From contig JAFBAN010000035.1 of assembly GCA_019247775.1 (NCBI GenBank), positions 1 to 39,736 of the forward strand: DNA of 39,736 nt, given 5' to 3'. The DNA comes from Chitinophagaceae bacterium. GTDB taxonomy: Bacteria > Bacteroidota > Bacteroidia > Chitinophagales > Chitinophagaceae. The position numbers and the translations under genes are program-made. A model generated the notes under the pieces. That model saw nothing but the letters and a program-made list of their open reading frames with translations. It was not told the DNA's origin and did not search any database. Shown here piece after piece: positions 15,070 to 25,453 of the stretch; position 1 is the first letter of the stretch, and every line of letters starts with the position of its first letter.

Positions 15070-17255
15070 TACCGTGCGCCGGGCGGGCAATACATCCGCA
15101 GATAGTCCGTATACAATTGCTGCAGATGCTGCGAAGTTCCGCGGCCTTCGGAAATACCGTGGGTGCGGTTGGGATAGCTCATCAGCTGAAATTGCTTGCC
15201 GTTCGCGATCAGTTCGTTGATCAGCATTTCTGCATTGTTATAATGCACATTATCGTCTCCGGTGCCGTGCACATAGAGCAGATGGCCCCGAAGATTTTTT
15301 GCATAGGTGATCGGCGAGCCTTTCACAAAATCCTCACGGTTCTCCTGCGGCAGGCCCATGTAGCGTTCCTGGTAAATATTGTCATAGGTCAGTTCATTAC
15401 CCACCGCCGCGATCGCTATACCGGTTTTATAGATCTCCGGGTACTGGAACATCAGGCCAAGTGTAGCAGAGCCGCCGCCGCTCCAGCCCCATACGGCAAC
15501 ACGCGATGTATCGATATAATTCCACTTGAGCACTTCCTTTGCGGCCATTGCCTGGTCGTGGATATTCAACAGCCCCACTTTGCGGTAAATACTTTTCCGC
15601 CATTCTCTGCCCTTAGGCGCCGGCGTGCCGCGGTTGTCCATGGTGATGTAGACATAGCCGTCATTAGCCATACTGCCGCGATAAAGGAAATTACTACCGG
15701 CCCCATACACATCTTTCGCATTCTGCCCGGCAGGTTCTGTATACACGAAGAAAACAACCGGATATTTTTTTGCAGGATCGAAATTCGTCGGTTTCGACAT
15801 CCATCCATCCATTTCAATGCCATCAACCGTTTTTACTTTGAAGAATTCGACATTCGATTTCGATTTGTCTGCCTTGGCCACGGCGGCATTTACATTGTCG
15901 CCATTTAAGGATTTATGATCCGGCAATGAAACCCATTCCCTGGAACCAGGCGTGTAATAGTTTGAGAAACTATGTTGCGCAAACAGGCCGGTAGGAGACA
16001 CTGAATAACTGTGCGTACCATTCTGATTGGCGGGTGACAAACGCTCAGCAGCCGCAGACCCATCGAGCTTTGACCGATAGAGATAGCGCTGCGTGGCATT
16101 ATCAGGCGAAGCATAAAAATAAACATACCCGCTTTTCTCATCGATGGCATTGATATCCATCACATCGAAATTGCCTCGTGTGATCAGGGTTTCGTTCCTC
16201 CCATCGCGGCCAACGCGATACAGGTGTCGCCAGCCGTCCTTTTCAGTGGCCCAGATAAATTCTTTACCGCCGTTCAGCCAGTCCCATCCACCATAATCGT
16301 AATCGCTATCCCAGGAAGAAGCGATATCGATCCATGCCGGATCTTTCTCCTCGTAAATAGAGCTGGACCTGCCCGTGGCAATATCGCATAACATGATATT
16401 GCTTTCATTCTGTTTTCGGTTCAGGTGCTGGATGATGAGCTGCGTGTTGTTCGCCGCCCATTCCATGCGGGGAACATAAGACTGCAGTACGGGGTCGGTA
16501 GGAATGCTCATCCAGTTGGTTTTGGCGGTGCTGATATCCACCACGCCGATCCTGTATGGAGAAGGCGCTTCACCGGCAATGGGATATTCTACCGGCACCG
16601 CAAACGGATAAATAGAATCGGTGGTATTCAGCATCAGGTAATTCTTCACCTTACTTGCATCGATCTGCCAGTAAGCGATCTTTTTACTGTCGGGGCTCCA
16701 GCGGAATCCGTCGCGGCAGGAAAATTCTTCCTCGTATACCCAGTCGAATGTGCCATTGATCAGTTTACGTGAACCTCCGGTCGTAAGCGCGGTGATCTTG
16801 CCGGAAGCCAGGTCTTCCACATATAAATTGTATTCACTGACATAAGCCAGTTTTCTGCCGTCGGGGGAGAATTTGGCAAACATGAGCGATGATGCGGGTA
16901 ACGATTTGCCTGCCTGTTTCAGGCTATTGTCGGAAAGATCGAGTACCCAGTAATCGCCCCTGGTATCGTACCGCCATACTCGTTTTGTATTGGTATAAAT
17001 CAACATCTTGCGGTCATCGGCAGAAAAGAAAAAATTGCGGATACTTAACGGCGCAGCAGCGCCGGAAGGAGTAAGCAGTTGTTTTGAGATCAATGTCTTC
17101 TTGGAAAGGCCCGGCAACTCGTACTGGACGATCTCGCCGCCTTCGGTCGCAAAATATCCGCGTCCATCGCGGGTCCATTTCATGCCCTGGGGAGGCTGGG
17201 CCGATACGGCGATGGCAGACAATACAAACAAAACAACTGGCAATAATATTCTCAT
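15069..17255 (-). CDS. Dipeptidyl peptidase IV-like S9 family serine peptidase
   Basis: A 728-residue exported prolyl-type dipeptidyl aminopeptidase, expected to cleave X-Pro or X-Ala from peptide N-termini in the periplasm. The signal peptide covers residues 1-19 (A-V-S-A cleavage). An eight-bladed beta-propeller (about 30-480) contains D-W-V-Y-E-E-E-F at 171-178, whose Glu pair anchors the substrate amino group in DPP-IV. The alpha/beta-hydrolase domain has S592 (G-W-S-G-G-G), D667 (G-T-G-D-D-N-V-H) and H699 (N-R-T-H-G) as the catalytic triad. All key residues are present and length is typical. It lies 91 nt after the pyrG stop, beyond a terminator, so it probably has its own promoter. Confidence 0.95.
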   Translation of the reverse strand: MRILLPVVLFVLSAIAVSAQPPQGMKWTRDGRGYFATEGGEIVQYELPGLSKKTLISKQLLTPSGAAAPLSIRNFFFSADDRKMLIYTNTKRVWRYDTRGDYWVLDLSDNSLKQAGKSLPASSLMFAKFSPDGRKLAYVSEYNLYVEDLASGKITALTTGGSRKLINGTFDWVYEEEFSCRDGFRWSPDSKKIAYWQIDASKVKNYLMLNTTDSIYPFAVPVEYPIAGEAPSPYRIGVVDISTAKTNWMSIPTDPVLQSYVPRMEWAANNTQLIIQHLNRKQNESNIMLCDIATGRSSSIYEEKDPAWIDIASSWDSDYDYGGWDWLNGGKEFIWATEKDGWRHLYRVGRDGRNETLITRGNFDVMDINAIDEKSGYVYFYASPDNATQRYLYRSKLDGSAAAERLSPANQNGTHSYSVSPTGLFAQHSFSNYYTPGSREWVSLPDHKSLNGDNVNAAVAKADKSKSNVEFFKVKTVDGIEMDGWMSKPTNFDPAKKYPVVFFVYTEPAGQNAKDVYGAGSNFLYRGSMANDGYVYITMDNRGTPAPKGREWRKSIYRKVGLLNIHDQAMAAKEVLKWNYIDTSRVAVWGWSGGGSATLGLMFQYPEIYKTGIAIAAVGNELTYDNIYQERYMGLPQENREDFVKGSPITYAKNLRGHLLYVHGTGDDNVHYNNAEMLINELIANGKQFQLMSYPNRTHGISEGRGTSQHLQQLYTDYLRMYCPPGAR

Positions 17256-17298
17256 GGCAAACGGTTTGAGGGAAGCAATTTAGTTCATTGCCGCCAAA

Positions 17299-17324
17299 AA
17301 CAAAGCCCCGGCAAGTGCCGGGGC
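17299..17324 (-). terminator. Stem-loop terminator after pyrG
   Basis: A perfect 8-bp GC stem (17305-17312 with 17317-17324) and 4-nt loop. On the minus strand it is followed by TTTGTTTTT. It sits 22 nt past the pyrG stop and before the S9 peptidase start. Confidence 0.8.
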
Positions 17325-17346
17325 CTGGTTAAAGTGGGGAACAGGT

Positions 17347-19248
<1,902 letters not shown>

Positions 19249-20124
19249 ATGAAAACCCCTGTCCTGCTCGTGATCGCCGCGCTGCTCGTGGCCGGATTGT
19301 TCAGCTACACACTCAAGACCGATAACCGCCAGTTCCTGGATCCTGCCTGCTATACCAGTTGTTACGCACCCGATACGCGGCAACAGATCGGGCTGGATGC
19401 TGCCAAACCCGGTTTTGCGGCCCTGCATGCCGTGCCCGACTATTTCAGGCTGGAGAATCCGATGGGCACGATGACCAGTTTCAAAGCCGAAGGCGGGGAT
19501 GCACAGGGCTACCTGATCAGGAGCAAACGAAAATCCAATAAATGGTTATTGGTGATCCAGGAATGGTGGGGACTGAACGATTATATCAAGAAAGAGTCCG
19601 ACGCATTTTACCAGGAGCTGGGTGATGTGAACGTGCTGGCGCTGGATATGTACGATGGAAAAGTTGCCACCACAACAGACAGCGCCATGAAATACATGCG
19701 CGGCGCTTCGGTGAGCCGGCTTGAAAATATTGTGAAGGGTGCACTCGCTTATGTTGGTCCGGATGCGAGGATCTATTCAGTGGGCTGGTGCTTCGGGGGC
19801 GGATGGAGTCTCCAGACCGGGATCATGGCGGGCAAACAGGGAGCAGGTACCGTAATGTATTATGGTCGTCCCGAAACCAACCCCGACCGGTTGAAAATGC
19901 TCAATGCCGATGTGATCGGCTTCTTCGGCAACAAGGACCAGGGCATTCCGCCGCAGGCCGTCGACAATTTTGAAAAAGCAATGAAGGAAGCCGGAAAAAA
20001 TCTAACCGTGTACCGGTATGATGCGGGCCATGGTTTTGCCAATCCCAGCAACCCTGTGTACGACAAGGCAGCCACCGAAGATGCACATGCAAAAGCTATC
20101 GCGTTCCTGAAAGCAAGAATGTGA
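19249..20124 (+). CDS. Exported dienelactone hydrolase family protein
   Basis: A 291-residue alpha/beta hydrolase. An N-terminal hydrophobic segment (4-20) indicates a signal peptide or membrane anchor. The dienelactone-hydrolase domain (about 75-290) has the typical E-W-W-G-L-N-D motif with E105, the nucleophile C181 in G-W-C-F-G-G, D230 in G-N-K-D-Q-G-I-P, and H261 in A-G-H-G-F-A-N, so the Cys-Asp-His triad is complete. The natural substrate is not readable; dienelactone itself is unlikely, since no aromatic degradation genes are nearby. It stands alone and converges on proC across a heptamer-repeat hairpin. Confidence 0.92.
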   Translation: MKTPVLLVIAALLVAGLFSYTLKTDNRQFLDPACYTSCYAPDTRQQIGLDAAKPGFAALHAVPDYFRLENPMGTMTSFKAEGGDAQGYLIRSKRKSNKWLLVIQEWWGLNDYIKKESDAFYQELGDVNVLALDMYDGKVATTTDSAMKYMRGASVSRLENIVKGALAYVGPDARIYSVGWCFGGGWSLQTGIMAGKQGAGTVMYYGRPETNPDRLKMLNADVIGFFGNKDQGIPPQAVDNFEKAMKEAGKNLTVYRYDAGHGFANPSNPVYDKAATEDAHAKAIAFLKARM

Positions 20125-20139
20125 GGCTGGCGCCAGTTA

Positions 20140-20255
20140 GGCAATTAATAATTAGTAATTAATAATACAAGCCATTGACTTTCCTGGTAGCACAGGGTGC
20201 GCAAGGATAAGTTGCTTCCAATTATTAATTATTAATTGCTAATTATTAATTGCCC
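20140..20255. repeat. Inverted pair of heptamer arrays, locus C (AATTAAT/ATTATTA)
   Basis: The left arm 20140-20166 pairs with 20228-20254 at 26 of 27 positions. The left array is AATTAAT, AATTAGT, AATTAAT in register (20143-20163). The right array is five units from 20221: ATTATTA, ATTATTA, ATTGCTA, ATTATTA, ATTGCCC. The roughly 60-nt loop is GC-richer and has a small CCTG/CAGG hairpin. The element lies between two convergent stops. Confidence 0.85.
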
Positions 20256-20257
20256 TC

Positions 20258-21058
20258 TTACATGTCGTTCACGATCTTCTTGTAACTCGTAACAATTCCT
20301 TTGATCAGCGAAGAACTGAATCCCTGGTGTTCCATTTCATTGAGGCCGGCGATGGTGCAGCCTTTGGGGGTAGTTACTTTATCGATCTCCTGCTCAGGGT
20401 GGGTATTTTTTTTCAGGAGCAATTCTGCGGCTCCTTTTACGGTCTGCGCCGCGATCAGTGAAGCAGTTGCCGCGCTGAAGCCGATCTCGATTCCTCCCTG
20501 GATATTGGCGCGGATATAACGCATTGCATAAGCCGTTCCGCAGGCGCCCAGCACAGTGGCCGCATCCATTAATTTTTCTTCGATGAATACAGATCGTCCT
20601 AGCTGATCGAACAGGCTGCTGGCATACTTCACCTGCTCGTCGCTGGCATGCTGCGCGCAGATACAGGTCATGCTTTCCTGGATGGCGATAGCGGTATTCG
20701 GCATGGCACGGAATATAGGGAACCCCTCCCCTGCCATTTCTTCAATGTCTTTGATCCAGACTCCTGTTACCACGCTTAGCAGCACATGCCGCTTAGGATC
20801 CAGCTGCGGTAAGATGCCGGCCAACACTTCTTTTAACTGGAACGGTTTTACCGCAAGGACGATCCAATCAGAACTCCTGACCGCCGCTGCATTATCGCTG
20901 GTTGTAACTACGCCTTTTTCCTGCAACGATTTCAGCAAATCGGGATTGCGGCGCGTAACGGTTACCTGCTGTGCAGGTATGAAACCGCTGTTCACCAGTC
21001 CTTCCGCCATGGCGGCGCCGAGGTTGCCGCCGCCGATAATGGCAATTCTGCGATTCAT
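20258..21058 (-). CDS. proC: Pyrroline-5-carboxylate reductase
   Basis: A 266-residue NAD(P)H-dependent enzyme that reduces 1-pyrroline-5-carboxylate to L-proline, the last step of proline synthesis. The Rossmann loop G-G-G-N-L-G is at 9-14, L-A-V-K-P-F at about 67-72 is typical, and the C-terminal dimer/catalytic domain contains G-A-C-G-T-A-Y and T-x-P-x-G-C-T-I-A-G-L with the conserved M-E following. Length is normal. It is the last gene of a minus-strand series, 72 nt after hldD, and could be cotranscribed with it. It ends at the locus C repeat hairpin. Confidence 0.96.
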   Translation of the reverse strand: MNRRIAIIGGGNLGAAMAEGLVNSGFIPAQQVTVTRRNPDLLKSLQEKGVVTTSDNAAAVRSSDWIVLAVKPFQLKEVLAGILPQLDPKRHVLLSVVTGVWIKDIEEMAGEGFPIFRAMPNTAIAIQESMTCICAQHASDEQVKYASSLFDQLGRSVFIEEKLMDAATVLGACGTAYAMRYIRANIQGGIEIGFSAATASLIAAQTVKGAAELLLKKNTHPEQEIDKVTTPKGCTIAGLNEMEHQGFSSSLIKGIVTSYKKIVNDM

Positions 21059-21130
21059 AAAGATTGCTTTGGAGTGAAAATAACAAAAAACAGGGGCCTG
21101 CGCTGCCGATCTTATTCGAAGCGAAAAGAT

Positions 21131-22132
21131 TTAGAAATATTTCAATCCGGTAAGATAATGACGTACATAATCGTCCACGCCCTGTTCCAGTGAAGAGAAC
21201 TCTTTGGTATAACCGGCTTTCCGAAGCTTCTGCATATCTGCCTCGGTGAAGTATTGGTATTTGTCGCGGATATCTTCGGGCATATCGATGTAGACGATAT
21301 CGGGCAACTGATCCAGGCCGGCGAAAGTAGCTTTCACCAGGTCGTTAAAAGTCCGGGCCTTACCAGTGCCGAGATTGTAGAGCCCGTTTTTTGCAGCGGG
21401 CCATTCATCCTTCAGCATCGCATCCATCATCCAGCCGATCACATTTACCACATCTTTCACGTATACGAAATCACGAAGCTGTTCTCCGTCTTTGAAACCT
21501 TGCTTATGGCTCCTGAACAATTTTACCGAACCGCTTTTTTTGATCTGGTTGAACGCATGCCAGATCACGCTCGCCATCCGCTCTTTATGATATTCATTGG
21601 GACCGTATACATTGAAGAATTTCAGCCCCGCCCAGCAAGGCGGTGAAGCCTGCTGCTGTAAGGCCCATTTATCGAATTCATTTTTGCTGATGCCGTAGGG
21701 ATTGAGCGGCTGCAGGCTTGCTACCAGGTCGTGATCGTCTTTATAGCCAAGTTCACCATCGCCATAAGTAGCGGCAGAAGAGGCATAGATAAGCGGAGTC
21801 TGATGGTCTGTGCAATATTTCCAGATATCTTTCGAATACTGCAGGTTGAGCTCTTCGTGGATGGCATAATTGAATTCCGTGGTATCTGTGCGCGCGCCAA
21901 GATGAATGATGATACTGATCGCCGGCTGATGCAGTTGCAGCCAGTCGAACAGGTTGTACCGTTCTACAACATGCGCATACGCTTTCTGCTCCCAGTTGCG
22001 ACGCTTTTCACCCGGACCGAAATCATCAACAAGAACCAGGTTATCATATCCCTCTTCATTCAGGAACTGCACCATGCAGGAGCCGATAAATCCGGCGGCG
22101 CCCGTAACAATGATGTAAGGAGTATCAGCCAT
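21131..22132 (-). CDS. hldD: ADP-L-glycero-D-manno-heptose 6-epimerase
   Basis: A 333-residue short-chain dehydrogenase/epimerase (also called rfaD) that converts ADP-D-glycero- to ADP-L-glycero-D-manno-heptose, the donor for the LPS inner core. It has the NAD(P) loop T-G-A-A-G-F-I-G at 10-17, H-L-G-A-R-T-D-T-T-E (77-86, specific to this enzyme), S-S-A-A-T-Y-G (118-124) and the catalytic Y146-x-x-x-K150 pair in P-Y-G-I-S-K. F-N-V-Y-G-P-N-E-Y-H-K and R-D-F-V-Y-V-K-D-V follow. The start lies 2 nt after the purL stop, so the two are cotranscribed although the pathways are unrelated. It implies a heptose-containing LPS. Confidence 0.95.
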   Translation of the reverse strand: MADTPYIIVTGAAGFIGSCMVQFLNEEGYDNLVLVDDFGPGEKRRNWEQKAYAHVVERYNLFDWLQLHQPAISIIIHLGARTDTTEFNYAIHEELNLQYSKDIWKYCTDHQTPLIYASSAATYGDGELGYKDDHDLVASLQPLNPYGISKNEFDKWALQQQASPPCWAGLKFFNVYGPNEYHKERMASVIWHAFNQIKKSGSVKLFRSHKQGFKDGEQLRDFVYVKDVVNVIGWMMDAMLKDEWPAAKNGLYNLGTGKARTFNDLVKATFAGLDQLPDIVYIDMPEDIRDKYQYFTEADMQKLRKAGYTKEFSSLEQGVDDYVRHYLTGLKYF

Positions 22133-22134
22133 GA

Positions 22135-24333
22135 TCAGTTAAGTAGTTTTTCAATAGCAGTATCGTAAGCCTGTTGCCAGGAGCGGACACTGCCCCAATC
22201 TTCAAAATTGACGGTCAATTTGCCGCCTGTTACTTTTCCCAATTCAGTTACCGGCACGCCGGCTGCTTTTGCCGCTGTGATCACTGCTGCCGGCTCTTTT
22301 GCGGAAACCACGATCCTGCCCTGGGCTTCCCCAAACCAGAATGCATCATTACGCAATGGTGTATCCGACTTCACTTCAAAACCAAGCTGCCGCGGAAATG
22401 CGCTTTCAAGCAGCGCGATGGCGAGTCCGCCTTCGCTGATATCGTGCGCGCTGGAGATCTGTTTGTCTTTGATAAGCTTTACAACCAATTGCTGTACGGC
22501 CAGTTCCTTTTCGAGGTCGAAATAAGGAGCATTTGAAAATTCAACCCCAAGCAATTTGTGCAGGTATTCCGAAGAGCCGATATCATTCTGCAGTTCTCCC
22601 AGTAACAAAATACTATCGCCGGCCTGCTTGAAATCAAGTGTCATGCGGTCGTCGAGACTATCCAGCACCCCTACCATACCGATAGTAGGTGTAGGGTATA
22701 CAGGTCCATCTGGATTCTGGTTATAGAAACTCACATTCCCCCCGGTAACCGGCGTATTGAAGGCACGGCAGGCATCGCCCATACCGGTCACCGCTTTTAC
22801 GAACTGGTAGTATACCTCGGGATCATAGGGATTGCCAAAATTCAGACAGTTGGTCACTCCTATCGGCTCGCCGCCGCTGCACACGATATTTCTCGCCGCT
22901 TCCGCCACAGCGATCATGCCGCCCGTATACGGATCGGCGAACACATAACGGCTGTTACAGTCTACCGTCATGGCCAGTGCCTTACCGGTTCCCTTGGCAA
23001 GAACGACCGAAGCGTCGCTGGGCGCATTGGTGGTGGTGTTTGCAGCGCCTACCATGCTGTCGTATTGCGTATATACCCAGCGCTTCGAGGCAATATTCGG
23101 CAGGCTGTTAAGTTTTTGCGCTGCGGATTTCAATTCTTTGATATCAGGAATGGAATCGATATGGAACGACCTGATCTTTTCCAGGTAGGCAGGTTCTTTG
23201 TATTCACGGGTATATTGTGGGGCGCCGCCTCCCAGTACCAGTTCATGGGCCGGGATCTCGGCCTCGAGCTGGCCATGCATATAGAATTTCAGGAGACCGT
23301 CGTCTGTAACATGACCGATCTCGCTGGCGCTGAGATCCCATTTTTCAAAGACCCTGATCACCGCTTCTTCCTTTCCTTTTTCAACTACCACCAGCATCCG
23401 CTCCTGGCTTTCGCTAAGCAGCAGTTCCCAGGCTTTCATATTTTTCTGGCGGGTGGGTACTTTTTCGAGATCGATATGCATGCCTACGCCGCCTTTGGCG
23501 CTCATTTCTGCTGTTGAACAGATGATGCCGGCAGCGCCCATGTCCTGCATGCCGATCACGGCGCCGGTATCGATCACTTCAAGACAGGCTTCAAGTAATT
23601 TTTTTTCCTGGAAAGGATCGCCAACCTGTACTGCAGGCAATTCTTCCGCGCTTTCGGCGGTGATATCGGCCGAAGCAAATGATGCTCCTCCTATGCCGTC
23701 TTTGCCGGTAGCGCTGCCCACAAAGAAAACCGGGTTGCCGGTACCGCTGGCGGTGGCGCTGATCATCCGGTCTGCTTTCATGATGCCTACGCTCATGGCA
23801 TTCACGAGCGGATTGGTATGGTAACAATCTTCAAAATAAACTTCGCCGCCCACGGTAGGTACGCCGAAACAGTTACCGTAATGGCCGATGCCGTGCACCA
23901 CACCACTCAGCAGGCGCTGGGTTTTCTGATCGGCGAGATTGCCGAACCTAAGACTGTTGAGTGAGGCGATGGGCCGGGCGCCCATGGTAAAAATATCGCG
24001 CTGGATCCCGCCAACCCCGGTGGCTGCACCCTGAAACGGTTCAATAGCGCTCGGGTGATTATGACTTTCTATCTTGAACACCACGCCAAAGCCATTGCCC
24101 ATGTCCATCAGTCCCGCATTTTCCTCACCAGCGGCCACGAGCATCCGCCCGCCGCTGCGCGGCAGGGTCTTGAGCCATTTGATGGAGTTCTTATAACTAC
24201 AGTGTTCGCTCCACATGCCGCTGAATGCGCAGAGCTCTGTAAAGTTGGGCACGCGGCCCAGTTTCTGTTTGATGAGATCGAATTCTTCTGCTGTAAGGCG
24301 CAATTGCCTGGCGGTGGACGCAGTGATTTCCAT
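22135..24333 (-). CDS. purL: Phosphoribosylformylglycinamidine synthase subunit PurL (small type)
   Basis: A 732-residue PurL of the small type that acts with separate PurQ and PurS: FGAR + ATP + glutamine-derived ammonia gives FGAM in purine synthesis. The start at 24333 gives M-E-I-T-A and the family N-terminus; W-S-E-H-C-S-Y-K-N-S with H44 is the active-site segment. The two AIRS-type ATP-binding and catalytic halves follow (E-S-H-N-H-P-S near 105, G-G-N-V-S-F-Y near 565, D-I-S-E-G-G near 650). The frame continues upstream into the heptamer repeat, which is plainly not coding. purQ and purS are not in this window. Confidence 0.96.
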   Translation of the reverse strand: MEITASTARQLRLTAEEFDLIKQKLGRVPNFTELCAFSGMWSEHCSYKNSIKWLKTLPRSGGRMLVAAGEENAGLMDMGNGFGVVFKIESHNHPSAIEPFQGAATGVGGIQRDIFTMGARPIASLNSLRFGNLADQKTQRLLSGVVHGIGHYGNCFGVPTVGGEVYFEDCYHTNPLVNAMSVGIMKADRMISATASGTGNPVFFVGSATGKDGIGGASFASADITAESAEELPAVQVGDPFQEKKLLEACLEVIDTGAVIGMQDMGAAGIICSTAEMSAKGGVGMHIDLEKVPTRQKNMKAWELLLSESQERMLVVVEKGKEEAVIRVFEKWDLSASEIGHVTDDGLLKFYMHGQLEAEIPAHELVLGGGAPQYTREYKEPAYLEKIRSFHIDSIPDIKELKSAAQKLNSLPNIASKRWVYTQYDSMVGAANTTTNAPSDASVVLAKGTGKALAMTVDCNSRYVFADPYTGGMIAVAEAARNIVCSGGEPIGVTNCLNFGNPYDPEVYYQFVKAVTGMGDACRAFNTPVTGGNVSFYNQNPDGPVYPTPTIGMVGVLDSLDDRMTLDFKQAGDSILLLGELQNDIGSSEYLHKLLGVEFSNAPYFDLEKELAVQQLVVKLIKDKQISSAHDISEGGLAIALLESAFPRQLGFEVKSDTPLRNDAFWFGEAQGRIVVSAKEPAAVITAAKAAGVPVTELGKVTGGKLTVNFEDWGSVRSWQQAYDTAIEKLLN

Positions 24334-24363
24334 GATGCCGCGAAGGTAGGAAAACGGAGTTGA

Positions 24364-24516
24364 AGTCTGGAGTTTGGAGTCTGGAGTCTGGAGTAGTTGT
24401 GAATAGTGAATGGTCAATGGTCAACAGGCATAAGTAAGGATCAGACCCCCGTGACCTATCGCCCCCAATCCAAAGTCAACTCCAGACTCCAAACTCCAGA
24501 CTCCAGACTCCAGACT
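24364..24516. repeat. Inverted heptamer arrays with a second array in the loop, locus D (AGTCTGG)
   Basis: The left array 24364-24391 is AGTCTGG, AGTTTGG, AGTCTGG, AGTCTGG. The right array 24482-24516 is CCAGACT, CCAAACT, then CCAGACT three times. Units 1-3 of the left and 1-3 of the right are perfectly complementary over 21 nt. Inside the loop lies an unrelated heptamer array, GTGAATA, GTGAATG, GTCAATG, GTCAACA, at 24399-24426. The element fills the spacer between the GIN-domain gene stop and the purL start. Confidence 0.88.
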
Positions 24517-24519
24517 GTC

Positions 24520-25242
24520 TCAGGCTTTCACCAGTCTCCCGCTTCCTGAAATATGTTTTTTTATATCGGATGCCGCGCCGCGGTAGGATACATTGCCGCT
24601 GCCGCTGATGCTGGCGTCTATGCTTCTGTTGACATTGAGTTTAACATCTCCGCTGCCGCTGATATGGGCGGAGGCATCGTCCGCTACCAGCTCACTGCAG
24701 TCGGCATTACCGCTGCCGCTGATCCTGGCTTTTACCGATTGCGTTGCGCCGCTGAGCCGGATACCGCCGCTGCCGGAAATACTTACATCGGCGGAGCCCA
24801 CCCGGTCGAAATTCATTTTGATATTGCCCGAGCCGGATACATGAAAATAGCTGTCGCCATCGAAACGGAATTTTCCCTGGCCGATAATATCGCCACTGCC
24901 CGATACGGCAACCCCGGCAAGGCGTGTCATGGATACATAAACCGTGATCCTGTTCCTCGAACGCAGGTTCACCCGCTTGGTGGTGCGGATCACGAGTTTG
25001 TCGCCTTCCACTTTTGTTTCAATATAAGGAAGCAGGTTCTCATCGCCCTCCACCTGGATCGAATTGCTTTCGCCGTAAGCGATCATCACGTCCCAGGCGC
25101 CGGACGAAGAAACAGCCGAGTAGCCGGAAACCGGGCGGGTTTCTTTCGTCATTTTGCCGTTCCCTTCTATTTTTTCCCAGGGCCATTGCGCGGCAGCCTG
25201 CAGTGAAACAATCAGTGCAAGTAATGATAGTATCCTTTTCAT
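24520..25242 (-). CDS. Exported GIN-domain (DUF2807) protein
   Basis: A 240-residue protein of the head-GIN/DUF2807 family common in Bacteroidota; function unknown, once described as an autotransporter-adhesin head. The signal peptide is residues 1-18 (A-A-A-Q). The mature part is a beta-helix-like repeat in which S-G-S-G occurs seven times at spacings of about 17-32 residues (V/I-S-G-S-G-D/N/G/R), each marking a turn, and it ends H-I-S-G-S-G-R-L-V-K-A. No lipobox Cys is present, so it is periplasmic or secreted. It is the first gene before purL on the minus strand, but the repeat hairpin between them may uncouple the two. Confidence 0.88.
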   Translation of the reverse strand: MKRILSLLALIVSLQAAAQWPWEKIEGNGKMTKETRPVSGYSAVSSSGAWDVMIAYGESNSIQVEGDENLLPYIETKVEGDKLVIRTTKRVNLRSRNRITVYVSMTRLAGVAVSGSGDIIGQGKFRFDGDSYFHVSGSGNIKMNFDRVGSADVSISGSGGIRLSGATQSVKARISGSGNADCSELVADDASAHISGSGDVKLNVNRSIDASISGSGNVSYRGAASDIKKHISGSGRLVKA

Positions 25243-25400
25243 AAAGTTTGGGTTTGGAGTGTAGAGGTATAACGGACGCCAGACTAATAAGTTACATCTT
25301 ACGGCATGCTTTGAAATATTTTATTTAAAAATATAAATAAATTCTATGTGTTTGTTTTGCACAGTTTTCGTCCATTTTTTAACAATAGGAATAACAAATC

Positions 25401-25431
25401 TTGTGTTTTTGATGTTTTTACCCGTATTTTG
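25401..25431 (+). promoter_or_regulatory. Possible glnN promoter
   Basis: TTG at 25401-25403, 21 nt, then TATTTTG at 25425-25431, which is the -7 consensus TAnnTTTG shortened by one base. The ATG follows 22 nt later. The upstream spacer (25243-25400) is very AT-rich with no other structure that I can support. Confidence 0.3.
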
Positions 25432-25453
25432 AGGCGTCTAAAACAAAACCACT

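Noticed and set aside
24334..24424. Longer PurL start inside the spacer
   Set aside because: The extra codons are translated heptamer repeats; the family N-terminus starts at 24333.
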